Shown here: one piece after another, positions 8,328 to 16,724 of the stretch | How positions within the stretch are numbered: the stretch's first letter is position 1 | How the letters are laid out: each line of letters starts with the position of its first letter | Origin: CAWFFV01 sp963814985 | Lineage (GTDB): Bacteria; Chloroflexota; Ktedonobacteria; Ktedonobacterales; Ktedonobacteraceae | Assembly: GCA_963814985.1 (NCBI GenBank) | Contig: CAWFFV010000104.1 | Coordinates: 1 to 20,759 of the forward strand | Direction of reading: 5' to 3' | Length of the DNA: 20,759 bases | The notes under the pieces: generated by a model | What the model was told of the DNA's origin: nothing | The model's input: the letters and a program-made list of their open reading frames with translations, nothing else | Database searches by the model: none | Translations under genes and position numbers: made by a program

Positions 8328-8338
8328 AAAGATCGGGG
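8317..8338. terminator. GC hairpin at the 3' end of the RHH gene
   Basis: CCCCG (8317-8321) pairs with CGGGG (8334-8338), followed on the + strand by CTTTCT. It overlaps the RHH stop codon and could end its transcript. Its form (CATCCCCG...CGGGGCTTTCTG) also resembles the right-end hairpin of IS605-group elements in + orientation. Confidence 0.55.
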
Positions 8339-8363
8339 CTTTCTGGGCCGCAATATACCATGT

Positions 8364-8380
8364 GTACTCAGGAAAAGTAC
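8364..8380. repeat. Candidate left-end hairpin of the tnpB element
   Basis: GTACT (8364-8368) pairs with AGTAC (8376-8380) around a 7-base loop. On the minus strand it is directly preceded by TTAC (8381-8384). This arrangement fits the left end and target tetranucleotide of a Y1-transposed element. The five-pair stem could also be chance. Confidence 0.35.
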
Positions 8381-8412
8381 GTAATTTTTACTGCTATCTA
8401 ATTGAAGTTTAA

Positions 8413-8697
8413 GACCGACACGATCATATCTCTGCAAACAATAGACCATTAAAATGTGATTCGTTACTATTTGCCAAATTTAGTAATATTGGCAATATAT
8501 CATCCAGGTTCTTCACGGCTTTAGGGATATTGACAAATGGCTTCACATTAGAATATAATAAAGAAAGAAACATTTTAACGTTGTTTATCCCTCTGATAGA
8601 GACGTTTTTACTAGATAAAGACCTCAAAGTACTCTCTGGAGTAGAGAGTAATATGTCATGGTTTGAAGAGAAACCATCCATGATTCAGGCCACTTAA
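8413..8697 (+). pseudogene. Startless open frame, possible gene remnant
   Basis: A + strand frame is open from 8413 to TAA 8695-8697 (about 94 codons) with no ATG in its first two thirds. It reads plausibly as protein (CDSLLFAKFSNIGN, RFFTALGILTNGFTLEY, LIETFLLDKDLKVL). It lies just outside the candidate left end of the element in AT-rich DNA, so it may be the 3' remnant of an older gene. A minus-strand frame (8424-8681) overlaps it and looks less protein-like. I recognise no family. Confidence 0.25.
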
Positions 8698-8735
8698 TGG
8701 CTGGTGCGATGCCTTCGCTGATAGTAGATGAGGTG

Positions 8736-8758
8736 CAGTTACAGTGTTTTAGTAACTG
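8736..8758. promoter_or_regulatory. Inverted repeat upstream of the biosynthetic operon
   Basis: CAGTTAC (8736-8742) and GTAACTG (8752-8758) are perfect 7-base arms with a 9-base spacer, about 80 bases before the first operon gene. The position suits an operator. No clear -10/-35 pair is visible between it and the start at 8841. Confidence 0.35.
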
Positions 8759-8840
8759 ATCCAATCAAAGAATGTCCAGAGAGCTTTTACAGATAGAAGA
8801 GATTTAGTCTTAATTCCCCAAACTCTTATGGATTGCGTAT

Positions 8841-9404
8841 ATGAAAAGTCTAGATGCAAGTATTGGCTTAAACAAAATTTTGCTTATTTTAAGGCAATAC
8901 AGTCAAACGGGCATGTTACAGGCAGAGATATCGCGTCTTCCAGGTATCAAAGGAAGTGGTATATGTTCTCTCTGGATCGTTGACGGTGAACCAGTTTCTT
9001 GCTTTATCGAGACGAAAACGAGTGAACAGAAATCTCTTAGTCCAAGTGCACTTGCTCGTTTTGATAAAGACAAGGGACCGTTTGATTGGCAGTTTTACCC
9101 TCAGCAGCGACAAGAGCAGAAAAGCACTACCGCATCCTTACCTTCTCTCAACTCTCAACGCTTTACCTCTCATCGGTCCCCTCCGACACGTTATGCTATA
9201 CCACATGTGGTTGCAAATTTAAATGTTGGCTGGTTAAATACGTGGTTACCTCAACGGAAACGTATCTTGCGCATGGTTTATTTCATGATCGATGGACAAC
9301 GTACCGTTGAGGATATTGAGAGGTTTACTGGCCTTCCTCCACATGTCGTACAGGAAGCGCTTGTTATTCTCATTGCCCTGAATATAGTTGTAGTCGGTAC
9401 CTGA
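8841..9404 (+). CDS. Hypothetical protein, DUF4388-like start and winged-helix-like end
   Basis: The protein is 187 residues from ATG 8841. The SD is weak (GGA, 8-base spacing). Residues about 8-85 (SQTGMLQAEI, then LWIVDGEPVSCFIE, then FDWQFYPQQ) have the feel of a DUF4388/PATAN-type domain found in bacterial signalling proteins. A Ser/Gln/Thr-rich linker follows. Residues about 138-184 (RILRMVYFMIDGQRTVEDIE, then RFTGLPPHVVQEALVILIAL) resemble a small winged-helix or PqqD-like fold. It precedes the carrier-protein gene by 29 bases in the same direction, so it is probably the first gene of the operon. A regulatory or scaffold role is only a guess. There is no catalytic motif and no membrane segment. 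Confidence 0.65.
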   Translation: MKSLDASIGLNKILLILRQYSQTGMLQAEISRLPGIKGSGICSLWIVDGEPVSCFIETKTSEQKSLSPSALARFDKDKGPFDWQFYPQQRQEQKSTTASLPSLNSQRFTSHRSPPTRYAIPHVVANLNVGWLNTWLPQRKRILRMVYFMIDGQRTVEDIERFTGLPPHVVQEALVILIALNIVVVGT

Positions 9405-9433
9405 GAGAAGAGCTATTTTAGGAGAAATTACGT

Positions 9434-9721
9434 ATGGAAGGAACAAGAATCCTGGAAGAACTCAGGGATTACATTGCCAATCAAGTCCTGGATGGTAAGG
9501 ATATTGGGTTAGATGCAACTACACCACTCCTCGAATGGGGCGTACTCAACTCGATCGAGATCGTACGCCTGGTCAGTTTTATTCATAGTCATTTTGGCAT
9601 TGAAATATCGATAGATGAGCTGACCGCTGACCGTTTTACCAATCTGGAAGCTATCACCAATCTCATCTTAGATAAAAATGTTTCTGCTACTCCACACCAA
9701 CAGAACTATCTCCCGTATTAA
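9434..9721 (+). CDS. Discrete acyl carrier protein
   Basis: The protein is 95 residues from ATG 9434, with AGGAG nine bases upstream. It is a four-helix carrier protein. The phosphopantetheine attachment site is Ser40 in EWGVLNSIEIVRL, a variant of the usual DS(I/L) with Asn before the Ser. Helix II and III features (FIHSHFGIEISIDEL; FTNLEAITNLIL) are standard. Stand-alone carriers of this sort usually hold a starter acyl or aminoacyl group, or deliver an extender made in trans. Here it lies directly before the first KS, so it may present the starter to that KS (inference). No adenylating or acyl-ligase enzyme that would load it is in the window. Confidence 0.88.
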   Translation: MEGTRILEELRDYIANQVLDGKDIGLDATTPLLEWGVLNSIEIVRLVSFIHSHFGIEISIDELTADRFTNLEAITNLILDKNVSATPHQQNYLPY

Positions 9722-9802
9722 GAGCTTATCATCCCGCGAGAAGAGGTTGGGAATATTGCCAACTCATTATAACCATATACCAAATTGTTTGCAGGAAAGA
9801 AA

Positions 9803-11860
9803 ATGCATAACACGCAACAGGAACCCATTGCGATTATTGGTATGGGATGTCGCTTTCCTGGAGCCAATACACCTCAGGAATTTTGGAACCTTCTACGAGA
9901 AGGAAAACATGCTATCAGCGAAGTTCCACCAACACGCTGGAATGCAGGCGCTTTCTACGATCCTGATCCGATGTGCCCTGGAAAGACAATTAGCCGCTGG
10001 GGAGGCTTTCTTGAGCAGGTAGACCAGTTTGATTGGCGTACATTTCGTATGCTTCCTCGTGAAGCCAGGGCGATGGATCCTCAACATCGTCTGTTGCTCG
10101 AAGTGGCGTGGGAGGCACTTGAAGACGCAGGGTTGCCGCTGGAGGAGGTCGCCGGAACCCAAACGGGTGTCTCGATTGGCATTGGTTGGAGCGACTATCT
10201 ACGCCTGCAAACGCGAAACTGGTCACATATTGATGCCTACACCGCTATGGGCAATGCAAGTTCTTTTGCTGCCAATCGTCTTTCCTACGCATTCGACCTC
10301 AAAGGCCCCAGTTTCTCGCTTGATGCAGGTTGCACTTCATCTCTGGTGGCGCTTCATCTGGCATGCCAGAGTCTTTGGGCAGGTGAGACAACGATGGCTT
10401 TGGCGGGCGGAGTGAATCTGATGCTCTCTCCAGATGGTATGATTCTGGTTTCAAAGGCTGGCCTGCTTTCTCCGGATGGACGCTGTAAGACATTAGATGC
10501 TCATGCCAACGGATTTGTACGTGGTGAGGGCGCTGGTATTGTTATACTTAAGCGACTCTCGGATGTTCGATCTTCTGATCGTATCTATGCACTGATTCGC
10601 AGTGTGGCTGTTAACCACAATGGTCATAACGAATGGATTATTGCCTCCAGCCAGAGCGCTCAGGCCGCATTGCTCAGAACGGCTTATGCAAAAGCCAGTA
10701 GCGATCCGGTTGATGTCGATTATGTAGAGCTACACGGTACAGGTTTTCTCCGTGGTGATCTGGTTGAGGTCAAAGCGTTAGGGTCTGTTCTTTCAAAAAA
10801 TCGAGAGTATCCCTGCCGCATCGGATCAGTTAAGACGAATATCGGCCATCTGGAAGCGGCTGCGGGAATTGCCAGTATTATTAAGGTTGCCCTGTCGCTC
10901 TATCATCGCGAAATACCACCAACGTTGAATATTGAAACGCTCAATCCCGCACTCTCACCTCAAGAATATCATCTCGAAGCTCCTCAAAGCACATGCCCAT
11001 GGCCGAAAAAAGAGAAGTTGCCTCTTGCCGGGGTAACCACACTGGCATTTACAGGAGCTAATGCTCATGCTGTCCTCTCGGCTATTCCTGACACTGTAAC
11101 CGTACAGCCAGCACAACCGAACGGCGACCGTGAATACCACTTACTCTCACTTTCTGCACGCAGTCAGGATGCTCTACACGCATTGGTATCTGCTTTCAAG
11201 GATTTTTTGCACAATTCAGAAACTCGTCACGACCGCTCTCTGCAAAATATTTGCTATACAGCCAGTGTTCGCCGTACGCACCATGACTATCGCTTTGCGG
11301 CTATCGGTCGCACCGGCGGGGAAATCGCAGACATCCTGGAGGCTCTTTTAGAGAGACAAACGTCGCAAAATCTTTCAACAGGGAAGATCATCCCTCAGCG
11401 GCAACGGAAACTGGTTTTGCTCTGTGCAGGGCATCTGCCTCAGCAGATCGTCAATGCCTGCATATTGCTCTTTCAGGAGAAGGCCTTCCACTCCACGGTG
11501 GATGAGTGCGAGCGGCTTTTCTATCAATATGGTCAGAAGCCAGGACTTTGGCAAGCACTCTATAGTGCTGCTAATACCGATGCAGAGCTCAGTGCAAGCG
11601 TTCTTTTTACGCTACAGGTAGCTCTGGCGGCACAGTGGAAAGCGTGGGGAGTAATACCAGATGCGCTCTTTGGTGAGGGTCTGGGGGAAATCACTGTAGC
11701 CTATCTCGCTGGGGCGTTAACGCTTCCACAAGCCATAGAGATGATCATTTCTCACACACTAATAGGGAGGGAACTGCAACTTATCACTTCTACGCAGGAC
11801 TCTCAGAACTTTAGCGTGTTACAGGTACCGCTCTACCTGAAATCAACTGGGTTATCATGA
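9803..11860 (+). CDS. Hybrid PKS-NRPS, first open piece: KS plus degenerate AT
   Basis: ATG 9803 follows AGGAAAG and is preferred over an in-frame TTG at 9785. The KS domain (EPIAIIGMGCRFPG to about 11090) has an intact triad: Cys in LDAGCTSSLVALH (codon 10331-10333), His in ELHGTGFLRGD (10733-10735) and His in TNIGHLEAAAG (10847-10849). From about 11404 an AT-like region starts. It is degenerate: GQGSQ is replaced by AGHLPQ, and the nucleophile motif GHSLGE is GEGLGE (Gly at 11678-11680). The subdomain with the AFHS histidine is missing. The frame stops at 11860, but removing one G from GGG 11849-11851 joins it to the next piece (VPLYLKSTG-YHETGIPFS), which is the C-terminal end of the same AT. 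This module cannot load its own extender unit. It is probably one protein of about 2,290 residues with the next two pieces. Confidence 0.9.
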   Translation: MHNTQQEPIAIIGMGCRFPGANTPQEFWNLLREGKHAISEVPPTRWNAGAFYDPDPMCPGKTISRWGGFLEQVDQFDWRTFRMLPREARAMDPQHRLLLEVAWEALEDAGLPLEEVAGTQTGVSIGIGWSDYLRLQTRNWSHIDAYTAMGNASSFAANRLSYAFDLKGPSFSLDAGCTSSLVALHLACQSLWAGETTMALAGGVNLMLSPDGMILVSKAGLLSPDGRCKTLDAHANGFVRGEGAGIVILKRLSDVRSSDRIYALIRSVAVNHNGHNEWIIASSQSAQAALLRTAYAKASSDPVDVDYVELHGTGFLRGDLVEVKALGSVLSKNREYPCRIGSVKTNIGHLEAAAGIASIIKVALSLYHREIPPTLNIETLNPALSPQEYHLEAPQSTCPWPKKEKLPLAGVTTLAFTGANAHAVLSAIPDTVTVQPAQPNGDREYHLLSLSARSQDALHALVSAFKDFLHNSETRHDRSLQNICYTASVRRTHHDYRFAAIGRTGGEIADILEALLERQTSQNLSTGKIIPQRQRKLVLLCAGHLPQQIVNACILLFQEKAFHSTVDECERLFYQYGQKPGLWQALYSAANTDAELSASVLFTLQVALAAQWKAWGVIPDALFGEGLGEITVAYLAGALTLPQAIEMIISHTLIGRELQLITSTQDSQNFSVLQVPLYLKSTGLS

Positions 11861-11879
11861 AACGGGAATACCTTTCTCT

Positions 11880-13916
11880 GTGCAGCAACAGTCTATAAAC
11901 CTCAACTATTCCGTACTCTCTGTTGATCTCATAGAACGGATGGTTGATGACGGATATACACATTTTCTAGAACTTGGCTCATCCTCTGCTCTCTCTAGCG
12001 CAACTCTTACATGCTTAGAACGTCTAAAGCGTGAAAGGGTGCTTCTAGTCTCACTCCATGCAGAGCAACCGGCAACGCCATTCTATACTCTTTGTGCACT
12101 CTATACTGCGGGTTATCCAATCGTGTGGTCTGCACTCTATTTCGAAAATTGTCAATGTATTAGCTTGCCTTTTTACCAATGGCAGCGAGAGCGACTCTGG
12201 CTGGATCATATGGATGTTACAGCCATTAGTACACCGCCGGAAAACTCTCTAGTAGAGCAAACAATCGATACTGTTTATACACCAGGAACGGTTTCCGGTA
12301 GCACCTTAGAGGAGACTCTGATGCTACTTTGGGCGGATGTACTGGACCTTGACCACGTTGAGGCACACGACAGCTTCTTTGAGTTGGGTGGACATTCGCT
12401 CCTCGCTGTTCAACTGCTGGAACGCATTTCACGGTTGTTTGATGTGGAGGTTACGCTAAGCAATTTGCTCGTGGCTCCTACGCCTGCAGGCAGTGCTACT
12501 TTTATTGAACAGAGCAGAGTTAAGCGAGGAGACACACCTGTTGTGCTACCGACTCTGCCTATTATCCAGCCAGATCCACAGCATCGTTATCAGCCATTTC
12601 CCACAACTGACGTTCAGCAGGCCTATTGGATTGGTCGCAATACAGCCTTTGAGATCGGTAGTGTCGGCAATCATGGTTATATTGAGGTTGAGGCCAATGA
12701 TCTCAGCCTGGAGCGCTTCAATCTGGCATTGAGTCGGTTGATTGAACGCCACGAAATGCTACGGGCTGTGTTATTGCCAGATGGGCAACAGCAGATTCTT
12801 GAACAGGTACCACCATTCCAGATCAACGTTGTCGATCTCCGGAAACTTAAGCAGTCGGAGCAAGATATTCAGCTAAATGATATCCGTCGTACGCTTGATC
12901 ACCAGATTATATCCATCGAGCAATTCCCGTCTTTTGAAATCTATATCTCGCGTCTTAGCGATTCTCTTGTTCGGATACACCTGAGTATAGAGTCACTTTT
13001 TATAGATGCATGGAGCATGAATATACTAATTCATGAGTTTACTCGTCTCTATCACGATCCGACCTTAGAGTTGCCTCCGCTAGAACTCTCTTTTAGAGAT
13101 TATGTTTTAGCGGAGGAGGCGCTCCACACTTCAGAGCTTTATCGACGCTCGCAGCAATATTGGACACAACGTTTACCCACACTACCACCTGCTCCCGAAC
13201 TACCGCTACTACAAAATGGAGTATCAACAGAGCAGCCACGCTTTATCCATCGCGAAGCTCGCCTGGAGAAGAGTAAGTGGCAATGCTTAAAAGCGCGAGC
13301 CGCTCGTTCTGGCTTGACGCCCTCAGGTGTCTTGCTGGCCGCATTCGCAGATGTTATTGCCACCTGGAGCAAAACATCTCGCTTTGGCATCAATCTGAGC
13401 ACCTTTAATCGGCTACCGGTTCATCCTGAAATCAACAGCATAGTTGGTGATTTTACCTCGCTAATTGTGCTGGCAGTGGATAATTCGGTTGTGAATACTT
13501 TTGAGCAAAGAGTCCGGTACTTACAGAAGCAGCTCTGGAATGATCTTGACCATAGTTACTACAGCGGCATTCGTGTGTTGCGTGAACTGGCACGTAACCA
13601 GGGCGGGCTGCTAAAAGCAGTGATGCCAATTGTTTTTACAAGTCTGCTCATTCAGGATACAGCAATTCCCTTACCGCCTCCCTGGCAGAAGACTGTCTAT
13701 TGTGTGAGCCAGACTCCGCAGGTTTGGCTCGATCATCAAGTGCTTGAGGATGGGGGAACTCTGGTTTTTCACTGGCAGTCCGTTGATGCACTCTTCCCAG
13801 CAGGCCTTATTGATGAGATGTTTGCCGCCTATTGTGCGATATTTGGAGCGTCTGGCCAGTTCAGAAGAATGCTGGCAGGAGCAGGTGTGCCAGCTAGTAC
13901 CAATTGCGCAACTTGA
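11880..13916 (+). CDS. Hybrid PKS-NRPS, second open piece: AT tail, carrier, heterocyclisation (Cy) domain
   Basis: The frame is open from 11841, and the first start-like codon is GTG 11880. It begins with an AT C-terminal end (GYTHFLELGSSSALSSATL) and the post-AT linker ending LPFYQWQRERLWLD. A carrier domain follows with its Ser at 12396-12398 (FFELGGHSLLAVQ). From about 12590 comes a Cy domain (FPTTDVQQAYWIGR). Its hallmark DxxxxDxxS reads E-S-L-F-I-D-A-W-S (12990-13016), with Glu for the first Asp. The catalytic-type Thr (PIVFTSLL, 13638-13640) and Asp (QTPQVWLDHQ, 13731-13733) are present. Cy domains condense and cyclise Cys, Ser or Thr to a thiazoline or oxazoline. The last residues after FAAYCAIF are out of frame: one extra T in TTT 13842-13844 moves the true continuation into the next piece. 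Confidence 0.9.
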   Translation: MQQQSINLNYSVLSVDLIERMVDDGYTHFLELGSSSALSSATLTCLERLKRERVLLVSLHAEQPATPFYTLCALYTAGYPIVWSALYFENCQCISLPFYQWQRERLWLDHMDVTAISTPPENSLVEQTIDTVYTPGTVSGSTLEETLMLLWADVLDLDHVEAHDSFFELGGHSLLAVQLLERISRLFDVEVTLSNLLVAPTPAGSATFIEQSRVKRGDTPVVLPTLPIIQPDPQHRYQPFPTTDVQQAYWIGRNTAFEIGSVGNHGYIEVEANDLSLERFNLALSRLIERHEMLRAVLLPDGQQQILEQVPPFQINVVDLRKLKQSEQDIQLNDIRRTLDHQIISIEQFPSFEIYISRLSDSLVRIHLSIESLFIDAWSMNILIHEFTRLYHDPTLELPPLELSFRDYVLAEEALHTSELYRRSQQYWTQRLPTLPPAPELPLLQNGVSTEQPRFIHREARLEKSKWQCLKARAARSGLTPSGVLLAAFADVIATWSKTSRFGINLSTFNRLPVHPEINSIVGDFTSLIVLAVDNSVVNTFEQRVRYLQKQLWNDLDHSYYSGIRVLRELARNQGGLLKAVMPIVFTSLLIQDTAIPLPPPWQKTVYCVSQTPQVWLDHQVLEDGGTLVFHWQSVDALFPAGLIDEMFAAYCAIFGASGQFRRMLAGAGVPASTNCAT

Positions 13917-16683
13917 ACAGCGTAAGTTGGTCAATGCGACTGAGGCTCCAGTCTCCAACGGACTACTCCACACGCTCTTTACATCCCAGGTTCCACTGCG
14001 CCATGATCAAGTTGCCGTGATCTCACAGACTCGCCATCTGACCTACGGAGAAATCTATACAGGTTCGCTGCAACTGGCCCATCAGTTGAGACGATTGGGA
14101 GCAGGTCCCAATCAGCTCGTGGCTGTTGTGATGGAGAAGGGTTGGGAGCAAGTTGTAGGTGTGCTTGGCATCCTTCAATCGGGTGCGGCCTATCTACCCA
14201 TTGACCCCCATCTCCCTGCTGAACGTCTCACATATTTGTTGGAACACGGCGAGGTTCGTCAGGTTGTAACGCAGTCCTGGATTGACCAGAAGGTCGAATG
14301 GCCAATCATTATTGAACGCATTTGCGTGGATATGCTCGATCTGGCGCAACCCGATATGCCACCTTTAGAGTCATTTCAGCAACCCGAAGATCTGGCCTAT
14401 GTCATCTATACCTCCGGCTCCACTGGATTACCAAAGGGGGTGATGATTGACCATCGTGGGGCTGTGAATACTATCCTTGACATCAATCGGCGCTTTAACG
14501 TAACCAGTATGGACCGTGTTCTGGCTCTTTCCGCACTTAATTTTGATCTCTCAGTTTATGATATCTTTGGCCTTCTGGCCGCTGGTGGAAGTATTGTCAT
14601 ACCGCCTGATAATGCTTTGCGTAATCCAGCCGCATGGCTCGATATCTTAATACAAGAGCATGTCACGCTCTGGAACTCCGTTCCCGCCCTTCTGCAAATG
14701 TTGGTTGATTTCACAGAGAACACTCCAGAGGCCTTGAAGCTGTCGTGTTTGCGTCTGGCGATGCTCAGCGGCGATTGGATTCCCCTTCTTTTAACTGAGC
14801 ACATTCAACAACTGATTCCAGGTATCAAGGTAGTTAGTCTCGGCGGTGCAACGGAGGCCTCAATCTGGTCAATTCTCTATCCCATTAACGAAATAGATCC
14901 TGCATGGAAGAGTATTCCCTACGGGAAACCCATGCTTAATCAGCGATTTGCGGTATTAAACGATATACTTGAGCCTTGTCCTGTTTGGGTGTCTGGTAAT
15001 CTCTATATCAGCGGCATTGGATTGGCTAGAGGCTATTGGCGTGATGAGGAAAAGACAAAGGCCAGTTTCATTCTTCATCCACGCACGGGTGAGCGTCTCT
15101 ATCGTACAGGTGATCTGGGTCGCTATCTGCCTGACGGAACTATCGAATTTCTTGGCCGAGAGGATTCCCAGGTTAAGATTCAAGGCCACCGCATCGAGCT
15201 TGGGGAGATTGAGGAGACACTCCTGCGATGCTCCAATGTCTGCTCCGCTGTTGCTAACGTAACTTCTGGATTGCATGGTGATAAACGCTTAGTGGCTTAT
15301 GTCGTATTGCAGCAACCTGAACTGAGTAAGTTGAACAACGATCATATTGTGTATACGGAGGAAGCCTATACGCTCCAACAACTCACTGAGCAAGGGCAGC
15401 AAGTAGTGCAAAACAATACTCTCCAGCGCCTTGAACTACAGTTTGGTCAGTCAAATATCCGTGAAGATTTATGGCAATCCCCTATTCCACTTGCACAGAC
15501 AGAACTCGATGCCACGGCTATTGAGCTGTATAAGCAACGCATAAGCTACCGCTCTTTTCTCTCGGAAACTATCACATTTGAAGAGTTTAGTGGCTTTCTC
15601 GGCTTGCTACGACAGATTGAGCTTGAGGGATTACCTAAGTATCTCTATCCATCGGCAGGTGGTATCTATCCTGTTCAAACCTATCTTTATGTTAAACCCG
15701 GAGGCATTGAAAGACTTCTGGGAGGATTTTACTATTATCATCCGCGTACACATCAGATCATACCACTGGCAGAACAGACCATACTGGAGCAGAGGGTACA
15801 TGGCTCAATCAATCAGCCGATCTTTAATGCCTCTGCATTCTCACTCTTCCTTGTAGGGCAACTTGATACCATTACTCCTGTGTATGGAGATATCGCGCAT
15901 GACTTCTGTTTATTGGAAGCAGGCTATATGAGTCAGCTTCTAATGACCAGGGCACCTGAATACTCCATCGGCCTCTGTCCTATCGGTAGCATTGATTTCA
16001 CTTTGCTAAGAGATCTCCTCGCTTTGAACAAAGGCCACACTTTCTTACATGGCTTGCTTGGTGGCCGCATAGATCCAACGCAGGCTACAGGCTGGTCATT
16101 CCTACCAGGTACTCCAACACAGGCAGTATCCAACCAACAGGCCCCTACTGAAGCTATGCTACGCGATTTCTTAAAGAAAAAGCTTCCAGACTATATGGTA
16201 CCATCGACAATCGTAATTCTCGATGCGCTACCACTAACCGCAAATGGGAAAGTCGATCGTAAACATCTTCCAGAGCCGGAGCTTGCAACCAGTTCTCCAG
16301 GAAATTTTGTTGCACCTCGCTCCCAGCTGGAGCATTTGATCGCTTCGGTGTGGCAAGAGATGCTTCCCTCTGCCAAAATCGGTATCCATGATAGCTTCTT
16401 TGATTTAGGCGGAAGTTCACTGCTTATGGTGCGAGCCTATACTAAGCTACGCAAATTACTGGATCGAGATGTCTCACTAGTCGAAATGTTCTTCCAGTAT
16501 CCTACTATTAACAATCTAGTTGAGTTTCTCACAAACAATCAAACAGCAGAAGTATCCGACGATAAAATTAATGAGCAGAGATACGAGCGCTTAGGGAGTC
16601 AACGCAGTTCATCGCGCCAGCGACAGATACGCCTGAGGCACCGCTCCTCTATTGAGAATGATAATGAACGTACAGAAAACTGA
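13744..16683 (+). CDS. Hybrid PKS-NRPS, third open piece: cysteine-type A domain with inserted Ox, PCP
   Basis: The authentic part begins near 13845 (YLERLASSEECWQEQ, the end of Cy); the start at 13744 is an open-frame artefact. A domain motifs: A3 YTSGSTGLPKG, A4/A5 FDLSVYD (D235 at 14545) and SLGGATEASIWS, A7 YRTGDLGRY, A8 VKIQGHRIELGEIE, A10 NGKVDRK. The pocket reads D-L-Y-N-(M)-S-L-I-W-K, the known cysteine code apart from Met at 299. Between A8 and A9, about 15490-16090, sits a SagB/McbC-like FMN oxidase (YKQRISYRSFL, YPSAGGIYPVQTYLYV), placed as in epothilone-type enzymes. It would oxidise thiazoline to thiazole. The PCP Ser is at 16417-16419 (FDLGGSSLLMV). The last 45 residues are charged and may be a docking tail. 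A gap of 41 bases leads to the next PKS gene. Confidence 0.93.
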   Translation: MRMGELWFFTGSPLMHSSQQALLMRCLPPIVRYLERLASSEECWQEQVCQLVPIAQLEQRKLVNATEAPVSNGLLHTLFTSQVPLRHDQVAVISQTRHLTYGEIYTGSLQLAHQLRRLGAGPNQLVAVVMEKGWEQVVGVLGILQSGAAYLPIDPHLPAERLTYLLEHGEVRQVVTQSWIDQKVEWPIIIERICVDMLDLAQPDMPPLESFQQPEDLAYVIYTSGSTGLPKGVMIDHRGAVNTILDINRRFNVTSMDRVLALSALNFDLSVYDIFGLLAAGGSIVIPPDNALRNPAAWLDILIQEHVTLWNSVPALLQMLVDFTENTPEALKLSCLRLAMLSGDWIPLLLTEHIQQLIPGIKVVSLGGATEASIWSILYPINEIDPAWKSIPYGKPMLNQRFAVLNDILEPCPVWVSGNLYISGIGLARGYWRDEEKTKASFILHPRTGERLYRTGDLGRYLPDGTIEFLGREDSQVKIQGHRIELGEIEETLLRCSNVCSAVANVTSGLHGDKRLVAYVVLQQPELSKLNNDHIVYTEEAYTLQQLTEQGQQVVQNNTLQRLELQFGQSNIREDLWQSPIPLAQTELDATAIELYKQRISYRSFLSETITFEEFSGFLGLLRQIELEGLPKYLYPSAGGIYPVQTYLYVKPGGIERLLGGFYYYHPRTHQIIPLAEQTILEQRVHGSINQPIFNASAFSLFLVGQLDTITPVYGDIAHDFCLLEAGYMSQLLMTRAPEYSIGLCPIGSIDFTLLRDLLALNKGHTFLHGLLGGRIDPTQATGWSFLPGTPTQAVSNQQAPTEAMLRDFLKKKLPDYMVPSTIVILDALPLTANGKVDRKHLPEPELATSSPGNFVAPRSQLEHLIASVWQEMLPSAKIGIHDSFFDLGGSSLLMVRAYTKLRKLLDRDVSLVEMFFQYPTINNLVEFLTNNQTAEVSDDKINEQRYERLGSQRSSSRQRQIRLRHRSSIENDNERTEN

Positions 16684-16724
16684 ATTGAATAAATACTCAC
16701 TCTACTAAAAGGAGGCAGTAAAAG

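Larger units (their letters stand above)
6831..8384 (-). mobile_element. IS200/IS605-group (IS1341-type) element with tnpB, no tnpA
   Basis: The right end is clear: on the minus strand, tnpB is followed by a CCCCCG...CGGGGG hairpin (6839-6859) and GTGTCAA ending at about 6831, the typical end of this group. The left end is less sure. The candidate is a small hairpin (8364-8380) abutting TTAC on the minus strand (8381-8384), the kind of subterminal hairpin plus tetranucleotide used by HUH Y1 transposases. No tnpA is present, so movement would need a transposase from elsewhere. The element carries tnpB and a divergent ribbon-helix-helix gene. As expected for the group there are no terminal inverted repeats. 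Confidence 0.7.
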
